The notes: generated by a model not told the origin, from the letters alone. A DNA stretch of 64,000 nt from Rhipidocladum racemiflorum (GCA_036346355.1 CM070584.1:51605097-51669096); one strand, 5' to 3'; numbered from the stretch's first letter, positions 46,559-59,560 are shown. Numbers and translations are program-made.

Positions 46559-48989
46559 TAACTGAATTTAGTGGTTTCTCGCCGGTAAGGCCCATAATTA
46601 GGTTATCCTCGTTTATCTAGTGAACAGGGGAATTTCGTAGAAAAGTAAACATGCATCCATTCTCACTGGACACAAATTTTCTTACAATTGAAATTCAATT
46701 CCTATGTTTTAAATGGTGCCTAGATGGATAGGATGCGGACAAATTTACTTTATATGCATGGCTACGTACCTTTGCATATCTCTGTTGAGTAGGCGATTGC
46801 GTACTACGTAATCTCTGCGTTGATGGCATGCATGCAATCCAATGAGTCGAACAGCAGAGCAAGCTGGCATGCTGTGCCATCGATCCGTCGATATATATAT
46901 CAATAACTTGTATTGTTCTATAATTTATCTCTCGGGATCGTAGAATTTGAATCAGAAGGTTCATATATACTTATATATATAAGCTAACATTTATTTAAAT
47001 ATTTTTTATATATTTACAAAAATAATTTACCTGGTGTCCGATGACACCACGTCGTACACTGTAGTTCCGCTCCAGCGATGGATGGATGTGAGGACAGATG
47101 GAGTTGATTGACTGGTGACATATATGCTCAAGTGAGTTCCGTTTGACGGCTCTTGGGACGTGCGAGAATGTATGCATACGTACGTATACGTACGGTTGAA
47201 ATTAAGATCTGCCTTCCAGGCCACTGCACGTGCTTCTCTAGCAACTACGTACGTACTAGTATATCTATCTATTGTCATTATATTAATATTCCGACGGTCT
47301 CCTCTCCCACGGGTCGATGCGTACGGGATTCGCTGGCTCTGAATAAGCGCCGAGAAGCCTATGGCACACCGGCGTCGACCCATTCGCCGTTAAGAGCACC
47401 GACCATCTCAGCTTACGGATGGAGTTCTCTTTCCTCTGCAAGGGGCTTGTTTGGATGTTAGGAGAAAAATCTTAGAGAATAAAACTCCAAAGAGGATTTT
47501 GAAGAGTACAATGAATCTCTCTTAATTCCTTGAGGAAATAAACCTCTCCGAAAATTAATATTCCCCGCTACCATTTGGAAGGCATATGGATGAAAACTCT
47601 GAACGTTAAAAAATATCCAAAAAAATCAGAGAAAAAGTATTTGACCAGATCCTTATATACACATATTCAAATTAGATCAATACAAGCATTCACACATAGG
47701 TAAAATTCAAACAAGATAGTATTACGTGCATCTGTCACATCGATACATGAGTCTAATTTAATCATCTAGTCAACCATATTCACCAAGGTAGCTAGAGGCC
47801 ATTAGCAATTCACTGATAGAAAAATAACATGTCAAATTTTGAAAAGTTTGAGATCAACTTTCAGAGCGTAAAATGTGTTCGAATTTCTTTAATTAGCTCC
47901 GGATAGCAGTCCTGGTGTACTATGGTTTGATTGTATGGATTAACTTGCACCACACAAGATATTCTCCCCTGCAACAATCATACAAGGGGTTCAGTACTTT
48001 TGGATCGTAGAGTACTGTAAGCAAGAGCACCTCCTCCAGCAAACAACGGGCATACAGAATTGAAGAAAAAAAAACCCAAAGTTCAACCCAATAAGTAATC
48101 TAAACATGTTTGGTAGAAGGAATTTTGGTATTAGCTCATCGTTAATTAACCTTTGGAATATGAATAAATAAATAAAAATATGCCAAGTACACAATAACAT
48201 AAATCAAAGCTTCCTTGCTTAGGAGACTAGGAGTCACATATCAATAGAGGCCCTCATCATCATTTGGTGCTTGACAAGACGAGTTTGCAGTTTGCACAAC
48301 AAGTATCTTAACAAATTTGACTGAAATTTTTGAGCCTTTCTAACTATGAATCCTCCACACACGACATCATGTTTATGTTTGTAATGTATAATGATTTTTG
48401 ATAAAATCAGAGAAATACCCGAACTTCCTCCTATCTTATGGAACTACTTAATTGAACCTCTGATGGTCTGTGGTTCCTTCCTCACCCGCCTCTCGTGCCT
48501 CAGTAAAATCTCACAAACAAGAACCCCCTCCTTTGCTTCCTCAAAATGACCTAGGAGCACCGAATCTGTAAGAGCAATCGATGAACCCTAGAAGTAGGAG
48601 GACAAGGAGCTAGGAGAAAGAAGAGGTCAAGCAAACCAGGGAGACGTGGCTCCGGAGTGGCAGCAGGTGTCACCAGAGTGGTAGGAGGGGGAGTTGTGAG
48701 CGGGCAGCGATGGAGAGGATGACTCGCAACCCGCGTGCAGGCGGCGATGGAGAGAGTTTGCGAAGTCGCGACATGTGCCGAGGAGAAAAATTCACGTGAG
48801 GGGAGGGGATTACTCCCCCCCCCCCCCCAATTTCACATGGATTGGACCAGGAAAGCCGGTTCTGTGGACAACCAAATGGAGTATGGCCAGCCCTGGGAAA
48901 TTTTCCCCATGGACGCTCAACCCTGGGAATCGGCTGGGATCCCAGCTGGAATCGATGTTCCCAAACAAGCCCAAAGAGTAGGTGGTAAT
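46559..48989. other. intergenic, no gene supported
   Basis: Mixed sequence. 48480-48960 is richer in GC with domain-free open frames. The copia element begins at 48990. Confidence 0.45.
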
Positions 48990-50821
48990 TGTAGGATCGA
49001 AGTATACGAATATAGCAATCAGAGGGGGGTGAATGATTGTGCGGAAGCTAAAACCAAATTCTTGACCTATTAAAAGTTCACCCCAAAACAGAACCAAATA
49101 ATTGCCTCGTTTTCGACAAAAACAGAATGACAGAGGTTTGGTAAAACAAGAATTCCCGGAGATCCAACCGTCGAAACGATCTGAAATTTGGACACAAGAA
49201 ACTAGATTCCAATACGAATCGAACCCAAAAAGAATCAGCTCGATCGGACTTACGGATCAAAAGTTATGAGCTTCGCAAGCTTGCTGATCTAGAACTTGAC
49301 GAGAATCAATCTAATCAAAACTTCAAGATTAAACAAGAACGACAAAAGATTGATCAACTAGACTTTGAGAAACACTAGATCAATACCCTAGAGAGGTTTT
49401 TGATGGATCAAATCAAGATAAAACTTGAAGAACAAAACCAATCTAGAACTAGAACAAGCATGCAAACAAGAACCAAAACAGAAAACATCAGAGCGACGTG
49501 GTTATCAGAGCACGCAAAAATCTTGGAAGAATTGATCTTTATTTCTTGTCTAAAATACTCTCATCAAAAGAGTACAAACCCTAAAACCAAGCTCAAAGCT
49601 TGATGCGCTCAGCTCTACTTCGTGCCTTTCAACAGGAGACCCCCCACCTATTTAAAGCACCAACCCACAAGGAGTTCTGAATACGATTCCTATTCCCTAG
49701 AAGGAATCCGTATCCAACTCAACTCTACTTGGCCCAACCAGGCCGAGTACAACTCTTGCACGCGTATGGCAACCCTACCATACTCACGTGACTAACACTT
49801 TGCACGCGTATGGCCACCTGCCATACTCACGTGACTAACACTTTGCACGCGAATGACCTCCTGCCATTCTCACGTGACTAACCATTCTTTATGTGCACCA
49901 TTCTCTTAGCCCGAACGTCCCGCATGACATCCTTGACCACCAAGACCTCAGTTCCTCCCTGAACCTAGTCCCGAACCTCAGTTCTTCCATGAACCTAGTT
50001 CCGGTCCCGTCATCGACCACATTCGTCTTCGAGCAATACCTGCACATGAACAAACCACAAAACAATTCCGAGCACAAGTCCACGACTTGACTCACATTAA
50101 TCCATGCAACTACTCACATGAGCATTGCATAAAGTCCACTTCAAAAGAAGTATCATGAAATTATCACAAATTTCATAATCTCAAAATCAAATTCAAATTT
50201 CAATCTCAAAATCGCTCAAAAACCCATTCACGACGGACCAAAAAATTTGGTCCGGCGTACATGTAAAACTTCTTGCTTTTCAATAACTTGGTTTGGCACA
50301 ACAACCTTCAAAAACACATTTACGACAGACCAAAAAAGTTGGTCTGTTGTACATGGGAAAACGAGGTTGTCAAAAGCATGTTTACAAAGGACCAAGAAAG
50401 TTGGTCTGTCGTACATGGGAGAATGAGGTTGTCAAAAGCATGTTTACAAAGGACCAAGAAAGTTGGTCCGTTGTACATGGGAGAATGAGGTTGTCAAAAG
50501 CATGTTTACAAAGGACCAAGAAAGTTGGTCCGTTGTACATGGGAGAATGAGGTTGTCAAAAGCATGTTTACAAAGGACCAAGAAAGTTGGTCCGTTGTAC
50601 ATGGGAGAATGAGGTTGTCAAAAGCATGTTTACAAAGGACCAAGAAAGTTGGTCCGTTGTACATGGGAAACTTATCGCTTTCTTTAAGTTTGGTCCGCGC
50701 CAAAGCGAAACTTACTGCTTTCTTGTCAAATTGTCAAACACATGCACAAGCACATTTTGCAAATCCAATTCTAAGTTAATTTTTCAGTTCAAAGCCAATT
50801 TTTCAAAGACATGATTTCACA
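48990..50821 (-). repeat. 3' LTR of the copia element (left)
   Basis: 1,832 bp, closely similar to 55063-56883; the visible differences are mostly short indels. It includes the 62-bp tandem array. Confidence 0.92.
50328..50665. repeat. 62-bp tandem array in the left LTR
   Basis: About five and a half units. Each contains GGACCAAGAAAGTTGGTCC (a 7-bp stem with 5-bp loop), GTTGTACATGGGA and GAGGTTGTCAAAAGCATG. The first unit is the most diverged. Confidence 0.92.
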
Positions 50822-51883
50822 ATCTCCCCTTGATGAAAACATTGGCAACACTACTTAGAATTGAACATTTGGCATTCACTTTACAAAAGATTTTGAAATC
50901 CAAAGGATCAAAGACCAAAGTAAGAAAACACAGAATTCCCTTTTACCAAAAGCAAAACAAAATCTCCCCGAGAATGAAAAATGTGTGAATGTGCAATGCG
51001 CCCAAAAATTCCAAAATTCTCCAAACTTCTCCCAAAATTCTCAAATTTCCAAACACAACTCCCCCTTTTTCTTCTCCCCCTTTTTCATTAAACTTTTAAA
51101 CAATTCCCAATTTTAACACCCATTGACAATGGATTCATCAAGAGTACAAAAGAGAGAACATGTTTAAAATTTTTTTGTAGCAATGATTTCACAAGGAGAA
51201 ACAAATGAGTGCCAAGATAGAAGAGGATGAGCTCATTTGATCATATAACCTTATATATCACATAATATGCAAAATACATGATATTAATGTGATTTTTAAC
51301 AAGTTAGGGAATGACATGTATCTCAACCTCAATTCTCACAACTATAGCCAAGTACGAAGCAAGATCTCAAGAAAAGAACAAAAGCTCAAAAATTGAAGCA
51401 ACTAACAACTCAAGCGAGCAAGTGATTTCAACTCCAATCTAGTAGACCAATTTAATCTTTAAACAGTAAACTGCATGTGGCATGCTTGAAGCATACTTCT
51501 TTTATTTCCTTGGATTGGCATGCTTAAAGCATACATCTTGTTTTTGAGGGAATGACATGCTTGAAGCATATATCTTATCTTTTTAGGGAAAGCATTCCTG
51601 AAGCTCATAACTTGAGGCTTTTGCTTTTAACAACCCTTTTTTATTGATTCCCTTTTCTTTTCATTTTTCTTTGAAAACATGCAAAAGTGATTAAAAAGTC
51701 TTATGAAAGAGTAAAGCTAAAACAGACTTGCTTCATAGCCCAATTTTGTCAAGAAGATTCAATATCAAGCCTAGAAGAGTAAGATATCACAAGGTATTTA
51801 GCTATAGGCAATCAGACCAAGGAATTTCGCAATGTCATTTTTAGTTCAAGTGGAACAATTTAGATTATCATATATTAGCACAA
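50822..51883 (-). other. copia interior between RNase H and the 3' LTR
   Basis: Non-coding AT-rich sequence. GCATGCTTGAAGCATA-like phrases repeat three times (51480-51570). A purine tract on the minus strand lies at the LTR boundary. Confidence 0.6.
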
Positions 51884-52500
51884 TTACACAATATATAAAG
51901 AAATATGATAAAGTGAGCTCATAAAGTGAAAGAACTTGGCAAAGAAACTCCACCTCAAAACAAACCCTTTGGATGAACAATCCCAAGTTCTCCCGAATAA
52001 AAGCAAAACGAGAAGAAGACAAAGGTTTTGTGAAAATGTCGCCAATTGATGTTCAAGATCCACATGATGAAGCACAATGTTGCCTTTTTCAACATGATCT
52101 CTAAGAAAGTGAAATCTGATGTCAATATGTTTTGTTCTTGAATGTTGCACAGGGTTCTTAGCAATGCAAATTGCACTAGTGTTATCACACAGAAGAGGAA
52201 CACTATCCAAAATAGCCCCATAATCTTTAAGTGTAGCTACTATCCAAAGAATTTGAGAACAACAACTAGCAGCAGCCACATATTCAGATTCAGCAGTTGA
52301 TTGTGCAACAGAAGATTGCTTTCTAGATGACCATGCAATGAGAGAATTTCCCAAGAAGTGACATGAACCAGAAGTGCTTTTCCTATCAATTCTACATCCT
52401 CCAAAATCAGCATCAGAAAAAGATCTCAAACTAATGCATGAGGAAGCAGAAAGCCAAATGCCAAAATCTTGAGTACCATGGAGATACCTGAAAATTCACT
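51884..52500 (-). pseudogene. copia pol remnant, RNase H
   Basis: The minus-strand frame holds the copia RNase H signature: SDADFGGCRIDRKSTSG, STAESEYVAAA, LLCDNTSAI and SRTKHIDIRFHFLRDH. Upstream only a few codons of the preceding pol segment (YLHGTQDFGIW) remain before homology stops. The C-terminal end reads past the usual stop into sequence without similarity. It is a fragment of the polyprotein, not functional alone. Confidence 0.88.
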
Positions 52501-52829
52501 TGACCGTTTGTTGATGTGAAGCACGTGGGAAGAGTCTCTCATGTAAACCTCCAATTATCTCATCCTCAACAGCATCATCATCTTTATGAACAAAGACACT
52601 CTCCGCCTGAACATATGCACTTGTACCTGCATCATTTGAACTAGTGCCTTTTGCGAAAATAGAAGTGGAAGAAGCATCTCCAAAGGCAACACTTTCAGCA
52701 TGAGATGCACGAGTGAAGGAGAATCAAATCTTATCACTGAACATATGAAGTGAGCATCCGAAATTCACTAGCCACATGTTCTCCCTCCTCGCGTGAGAAG
52801 CCTACATAGAAGCAGAAAGTGTCGAGGTC

Positions 52830-53177
52830 TCAGATCAAGGGGTTAGAAATAAGATGTTTAGGAATCGATCGAGACACACGACGGACAACAAGAGGGCACA
52901 ACACGAGCAGCCTTATGCACAAAATCAATTTTGCCTGCTCCGTGTTTCTAGCAACAAAAGGTGCTTGCATCACCCTAGGCACGTAGTGAGAAGCAAAGCG
53001 TGCCTTTCTGAAATTAGACCTAGCCTTAGCTCTTTCTTTCTTTTGTTGTTTGGCTAGTCTAAAGCAAAAATCTACTAAATGTCCATCTCTACCACAATGA
53101 GTGCAAGTGTATTTAACAGGATGTTTGGCTTTAGAAGTAGAAGCAACATTTGCATTCATCATAGTAGAAGATAACAC
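52830..53177 (-). pseudogene. copia gag C-terminal zinc-knuckle fragment
   Basis: The short frame contains CTHCGRDGHLVDFC, a CCHC-type zinc knuckle followed by a basic stretch (KQQKKERAKAR), typical of the nucleocapsid part of gag in large copia elements. The frame is broken on both sides. Confidence 0.72.
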
Positions 53178-53245
53178 TCAAAGAGACTTAAAGACAGCTT
53201 TTCTTAGGCTCATTGACAATTTCAAATTTTCCTCCGTCAAGTGTT

Positions 53246-54009
53246 TTAACAACAGTGGGGAGCATGTGATTTATGATGAGCATAAGAATCAAAACCTAAA
53301 CCTTTGTTATGAGTGCTGACTTTTGATTGATCCAAAATCATGTTTAGGTTCTTCTTTCCTTTAGTGAAACGTTCTAATGATTTTTCCAAGTAATCAACTT
53401 TTCGAGAAAGAGTTAAACAATTATTGCAAGGAACATTCACTTTTCCTTTTTGCTTACGACAAGTTGAGCATGAAAGAACCTTATGTGTAAGCAGATCATC
53501 AGTCAATTGAGAAACCCTAGCATTTGCATCTTTTAATTTTAATTCAAGAGTTGAGCATTTAGAACAAGAAGTTAAACCATGCAAATCATCAGTGAAACAA
53601 CTAGCATGTTTAACATGTTTCTCATTTTTCTCACTTTCGGCATTAATTTTCTCAATCAAGGAAGCATGTTCTTTCCTAAGCGAAGTAAGCTCATTCCAAA
53701 TTAAGTCACATGATTTGCAAGCATCATCATCAGGAATCAAAGTTTTAAGTCTAGCAATTTCAGCATTCAATGATTCAACAACAAAATCATGTTTCTTAAT
53801 TTTCTTGTCACGCTTTATCAAGCAATTTACCAAGACGAGCAACAAAGAATAGCTAATTCATTGTAAGAAGGATCTACCTCATCGAAGTCGCTGTCATGAT
53901 CGCCTCGGTGAAGCTGTTCTTTGCTTTTGGCCATGAGACACAACCCCGTCAACTCATGCTTGCTTGGAGTTGCATCATCCTCGCCGCTCTCCGAATCCAC
54001 ATCGCTCAA
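53246..54009 (-). pseudogene. copia gag middle region, frame-broken
   Basis: Two overlapping short frames (53246-53845 and 53827-54009) carry an acidic linker (MSDVDSESGEDD) and a long coiled-coil region with paired cysteines (CSTCRKQKG, CNNC). They are continuous in homology but out of frame with each other and with the upstream gag. Confidence 0.7.
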
Positions 54010-55022
54010 ATTGACTTGTTCAAGAGCGGAAAGAACTCGATGGACAACTTTGCGGTTGATGAAGTTCTTCTTCTTTCTATCACTTGGGGAGAACTTCTTC
54101 TTCTCTTTTCTTCATCGTTGTCCTTCTCCTCCCTTGATGCTTTACTTGCAAGTTTTGGACAGCTTTGACGAATATGGTCAAGATCACCACACTCATAGCA
54201 TCTTGGAGGATCACCACCACCTCTCTTTCTCTTTATCACATTTTGCAAAGCTTTGTTAAAGCGAGAAGAGAGTAGTGACAAGTCTTCTCGGGAATTGCTC
54301 AACTGCTCATCGGTTATTGAAGACAAGAAAGATAGAGCAAAACTTGAAGCAGCACCATTATGAGATATGTTAGATTGAGATGTTAAAGCAATTGATTTAT
54401 GATCATTCTTTCTAGCAAAAACATCTAATTCATGAGTTTTCAACTTAGAATAAAGAACATCTAAAGTAAGTGTACTCATGACAGTGGATTCTCTAATGGA
54501 TGTAACTTTCATCTCCCAAATAGACATGTCTAAAGCACCAAGCAATTGTCTAGCATTAGCAGCATCATCAAAGCTAACTCCAACAGCACGAAGATTACTA
54601 AGAATTTTATTGAAACGTGCAAAGAAGTCATCTAGCGACTCACCGGGTTTCATCTCAAATCGCATGTATTCCTTTTTGTAAAGATCTTGACGAACCTCTT
54701 TAATAGTGTTAGAACCCTCATGGTAATCACAAAGAGATTTCCATACCTCATATGCGGATCGAAGATGAATCACACGATCAAAGTCGCTACGTCCCAAGCC
54801 TTGGATGATCAAGTTGCGCGCCTTACTATTTGCTTCAACATGTGCGCGATTGGTGTCGTTGACGTTGTCGTTTGTAGGGACTTCATATGGTTTGTAAACC
54901 TTCTCCCAAATTGCGAATCCCTGAGCTTGGATGAACGCCTCCATCTTGGCCTTCCAAAACTGAAAATCAACACCATTGAACACACAAGGTTTTGTCGAAT
55001 AATGATCCATTGATCTAATCAC
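54006..55022 (-). pseudogene. copia gag N-terminal part (UBN2-type)
   Basis: A 338-aa frame begins MIRSMDHYSTKP, with the gag-polypeptide pattern F-x-W-K-x-K-M (FQFWKAKMEAFI), SAYEVWKSL, ESLDDFFARFNKIL and a CCHC knuckle CYECGDLDHIRQSCP (near 54190). A frameshift in the purine-rich stretch near 54110 diverts the C-terminus, after which the homologous reading lies in another frame. It would form the retroelement particle if intact. Confidence 0.88.
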
Positions 55023-55062
55023 CGATTAAGATAGATTAGAAAAACCTTGCTCTGATACCACT

Positions 55063-56883
55063 TGTAGGATCGAAGTATACGAATATAGCAATCAGAGGGG
55101 GGTGAATGATTGTGCGGAAGCTAAAACCAAATTCTTGACCTATTAAAAGTTCACCCCAAAACAGAACCAAATAATTGCCTCGTTTTCGACAAAAACAGAA
55201 TGACAGAGGTTTGGTAAAACAAGAATTCCCGGAGATCCAACCGTCGAAACGATCTGAAATTTGGACACAAGAAACTAGATTCCAATACGAATCGAACCCA
55301 AAAAGAATCAGCTCGATCGGACTTACGGATCAAAAGTTATGAGCTTCGCAAGCTTGCTGATCTAGAACTTGACGAGAATCAATCTAATCAAAACTTCAAG
55401 ATTAAACAAGAACGACAAAAGATTGATCAACTAGACTTTGAGAAACACTAGATCAATACCCTAGAGAGGTTTTTGATGGATCAAATCAAGATAAAACTTG
55501 AAGAACAAAAACCAATCTAGAACTAGAACAAGCATGCAAACAAGAACCAAGGCAGAAAATATCAGAGCGACGTGGTTATCAGAGCACGCAAAAATCTTGG
55601 AAGAATTGATCTTTATTTCTTGTCTAAAATACTCTCATCAAAAGAGTACAAACCCTAAAACCAAGCTCAAAGCTTGATGCGCTCAGCTCTACTTCGTGCC
55701 TTTCAACAGGAGACCCCCCACCTATTTAAAGCACCAACCCACAAGGAGTTGAATACGATTCCTATTCCTAGAAGGAATCCGTATCCAACTCAACTCTACT
55801 TGGCCCAACCAGGCCGAGTACAACTCTTGCACGCTGTATGGCAACCCTACCATACTCACGTGACTAACACTTTGCACGCGTATGGCCACCGCCATACTCA
55901 CGTGACTAACACTTTGCACGCGAATGACCTCCTCGCCATTCTCACGTGACTAACCATTCTTTATGTGCACCATTCTCTTAGCCCGAACGTCCCGCATGAC
56001 ATCCTTGACCACCAAGACCTCGGTTCCTCCTCGAACCTAGTCCCGAACCTCGGTTCTTCCATGAACCTAGTTCCGGTCCGTCATCGACCACATTCGTCTT
56101 CGAGCAATACCGCACATGAACAAACCACAAAACAATTCCGAGCACAAGTCCACGACTTGACTCACATTAATCCATGCAACTACTCACATGAGCATTGCAT
56201 AAAGTCCACTTCAAAGAAGTATCATGAAATTATCACAAATTTCATAATCTCAAAATCAAATTCAAATTTCAATCTCAAAATCGCTCAAAAACCCATTCAC
56301 GACGGACCAAAAATTTGGTCGCATATGTAAAACTTATCGCTTTTTCAATAACTTGGTTTGGCACAACAACCTTCAAAAACACATTTACGACAGACCAAAA
56401 AAGTTGGTCTGTTGTACATGGGAAAACGAGGTTGTCAAAAGCATGTTTACAAAGGACCAAGAAAGTTGGTGCATGTCGTACATGGGAGAATGAGGTTGTC
56501 AAAGCATGTTTACAAAGGACCAAGAAAGTTGGTCCGTTGTACATGGGAGAATGAGGTTGTCAGCATGTTTACAAAGGACCAAGAAAGTTGGTCCGTTGTA
56601 CATGGGAGAATGAGGTTGTCAAAAGCATGTTTACAAAGGACCAAGAAAGTTGGTCCGTTGTACATGGGAGAATTAGGTTGTCAAAAGCATGTTTACAAAG
56701 GACCAAGAAAGTTGGTCCGTTGTACATGGGAAACTTACTGTTTTCTTTAAGTTTGGTCCGGCGCCAAAGCGAAACTTACTGTTTCTTGTCAAATTGTCAA
56801 ACACATGCACAAGCACATTTTGCAAATCCAATTCTAAGTTAATTTTTCAGTTCAAAGCCAATTTTTCAGCACATGATTTCACA
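55063..56883 (-). repeat. 5' LTR of the copia element (right)
   Basis: 1,821 bp, matching 48990-50821. Differences include small indels (around 55750, 55840, 55930, 56030 and 56320) and C/T or G/A changes. Confidence 0.92.
56392..56735. repeat. 62-bp tandem array in the right LTR
   Basis: The same unit as at 50328-50665, also about five and a half copies, with small deletions in some units (for example near 56503 and 56562). Confidence 0.9.
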
Positions 56884-56940
56884 GTAATATCGCCCCCCCC
56901 CACACACACACACACTAGGAAGTAGAATGTATTTTTTTAC

Positions 56941-57378
56941 ATACATATTATATATACATATATGTACACATACATATACAATGTAAACCATCCTTTATCG
57001 TGCAAATTCAATGAAAACCATAAGTACATGTTTTCAAAAATTCTCAAAAAAGTACCATACGTTGGAGAGATGAGCTTATACTACCCTGTAAAATTTAAAG
57101 GGCAAATTCAATTGCATTTGAAAGAGATGAAATTGACAAGCATCGGATAAATAGTGCTAAACAGTGAAACTCAGTCTTCATGATGATTTGTATTTTTCAT
57201 ATCTTTTAAGTTTCATTGATTTTGATCTTCAAATTTTATAAGGTTATAGAAGCTTACTTCCCCTACATATGGCAATTTTTTGAAATGAATTTTTTAAGAC
57301 TTTTACATATAGTTTTTACGGAATTTACATGATAAAAATGGTTTACACTGATGTGTGTGTATATATGTATATATATAG
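56941..57378. mobile_element. MITE with about 50-bp AT-rich inverted ends
   Basis: The left end (TATATATACATATATGTACA ... ATGTAAACCAT) is the imperfect inverse of the right end (ATGGTTTACAC ... TGTGTATATATGTATATA). The interior is non-coding. No target duplication could be fixed in the AT-rich flanks. Confidence 0.5.
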
Positions 57379-59190
57379 AAATGGTCCCACACTCCTGAGA
57401 GTTTGTAGTCACACTCTCAATATACTGCTTAAATGACGTTGTTATACTTCTTTATCCTTTTGAGTATACTCTAATACTGATTGTAAGATACTCCAAAGTG
57501 AGTTTCAGAAAAAATTTCATCAAAGTCCATCATTTATAGCATAATTTGTTTATATACTCTTTTTACATATGGAAGTGTATATAGCAAAAAAAAAGGGTAC
57601 GATAAACTTTTCAACAATGTCGTATTGTAGTATCTTAGAATTATTATTAAAGTATATTAAAAATGATAAAAATAAATTATAACATATTTATTTAAGTGAT
57701 ATACTGAAGGTAGAAACCTATAATCCTATGAGTAAGTACGAAAAAAAACTTCCTATAAAGTTCTATCGACATGCACCTCTAGGTTAGGTCATACAAATGC
57801 ATGCACGGTTGAATCTGGATGAATACAAAACAGGTGACTAGCCAAATAAGAATTCTAGATCTAACAGCTAGACCATCCCTTTTCGAAAAAAGAGAAGAAA
57901 AAGCTGCTCCATCAGCTAGCCCAACCCTTTTCGAAAAAGAAAAAGGAAAAAAAAAAAACTATATACTACTGCTTATCAACTCCAACTCGTAGCTCCTGAA
58001 CCACAAACTACACATAGACTGGTAGTATATTGCTCAGATAGAAGCTGTGGATGCAGCATGTCCCTGACACAGGATCAGAGCATGCGAGCAATCCGTGACT
58101 TGGACGGCATGTATGCGCATTCAGGTTTCAGAGATCAGATGGTAAAGCCCGTTCCTAACTGTCCGGACTTGCCTGCAACCCAACAAAAAGGTACTGTGTA
58201 CTGCAATCCGTAAACAGAAGGGGTAGGGAAAGGATCTGATCGATCGATTATTCAGCTCTTTGCTTGAATGCTTGATGCTTGTGCACGTACGGTACATTGC
58301 AGATAGTATCTAGCTGCATGCAGTACCTGATCTGCTTACTTCTGCTATAGTGCTATGGATCTGTGGGCGTTCACTCGAATCTGCAGCAATCTAGGGGCTT
58401 TAAAATCTCTTCCTTCCTTTTTTTTTAAAAAAAAAAGGTTTGTGTGTTTGTGTGGACTTATCATGGTAGGATTAGGCCCTGGATCTGCTACAGTTGCTAC
58501 TGCATGCAGAGTTCCGGTATAGACTATGCCTGTTGTCGACATATATATCGAGCTAAGTGATGAGGAGTTACTACTGTCGGCACCATGCAGTTATTTGTTA
58601 TCGAGGGTAATCTTGAGTGACGGCTTTTGATCCTAGGGTTTCATTGTGAGCTGTAGTTAAAACTCGCAAGCTCAGACAGATCTGCATATAGCCTCGATTG
58701 TACAATTCCTTTAAGACCTTAAGAAAAATACGAGTGTCTACAGAAATATACACCCATATGAACAGATGTATTTTTTTTAAAAAAAAAAAGAAAAAAGAAA
58801 GGAAGGAAGAGAAAACTGTAGTTCACACCTCTCTCCGCAGCCCTCACAATTGCAGTGAAATTGTTCACGGCTAGAGCTGTTGAAGACGATTGTTCCAAGT
58901 GGTCGAGTAAACAGTTCTTGAAGGAGTATTTTACGATAGTTTTCATTTGCAGCAAGGGCATGCACTCTAAAATCTTTTTGAGAAAATTAGGCGGATGTCA
59001 TCACAAACATCCATATATTATAGAAAATACCAGGGACCAATTAAGTTGGCTAGTACCATCCCAAAAACGAGAAATTATGGAAAATACCATCATCGTCACC
59101 GAGCCTAGTAGTGGGCACTATTTAACCGAAAAACCGAACCGATAAAATCGATTTTTTTTTTCGATTTTTGGTTTTAGGTTTGGTTTTAGA
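57379..59190. other. intergenic, no gene seen
   Basis: AT-rich sequence with poly-A and poly-T tracts. Around 59120-59170 there are AACCGAAAAACCGAACCG-type repeats. No domain-bearing frame. Confidence 0.5.
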
Positions 59191-59339
59191 ACCATGACCC
59201 ATCACCCCCGCTTCATTCTTCGACTGCAATTCCCCACTCGCCACTTCGCCGGTCACCGCCTTTATGCTACCGCCACTGTCGCCGTGGCGCCACCCTTCCG
59301 ATCCCGACTCCCATCTGGCCATCCGGGCTCCTGGCTGGC

Positions 59340-59560
59340 CGCCGCCACGGACCACGGTGGGCATGAACTAGGGCTTCCGCTCCTGACGCCGCAGGTCGTG
59401 CGTGACCTCCTCCCCAACATCGTCCCTCACGTCCACCTCACCGAGTCGCCACCGCCTCCTCCGACGCGCTTTGCGCCATCACCAGTACCGGCATCACCGT
59501 CACCATCGGGGTCTCCAACGAGGCAACGAGCTGCTCCACCCCCTTGCCACCTACATGAAG
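59340..59560 (+). pseudogene. probable GH17 beta-1,3-glucanase fragment
   Basis: One frame reads LTPQVVRDLLPN and the next frame reads SDALCAITSTGITVTIGVSNE. Together they resemble the N-terminal GH17 core, where an LPP-x-x-VV-x-LL helix is followed by DADP-x-x-L-x-A and GTGI-x-V-x-x-GV-x-N. A frameshift separates the two pieces, and a stop follows soon after. There is no signal peptide or catalytic Glu. It is a short gene relic or captured fragment. Confidence 0.4.

Larger units (their letters stand above)
48990..56883 (-). mobile_element. defective Ty1/copia LTR retrotransposon, 7,894 bp
   Basis: The LTRs (48990-50821 and 55063-56883) begin TG and end CA and are flanked by the 5-bp target duplication GTAAT (48985-48989 and 56884-56888). 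Minus-strand orientation follows from the gag and RNase H frames, the primer-binding site (AGTGGTATCAGAGC on the minus strand, at 55049-55062) and a purine tract beside the left LTR. The interior is only 4.2 kb: gag remains at about 53250-55022 with frameshifts, a zinc-knuckle segment at 52830-53177 and an RNase H piece at 51884-52500. Protease, integrase and reverse transcriptase are absent. Long gag and large LTRs suggest the SIRE/Maximus lineage. Confidence 0.93.

Noticed and set aside
50293..50550. Open frames with repeated SMFTKDQESW-type words in the LTR arrays (also 56358-56750)
   Set aside because: They are translations of the 62-bp tandem repeat, whose unit is not a multiple of three.
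50328..50665. CRISPR-like array
   Set aside because: The units are directly adjacent with no variable spacers, and they lie in a retrotransposon LTR of a plant genome.
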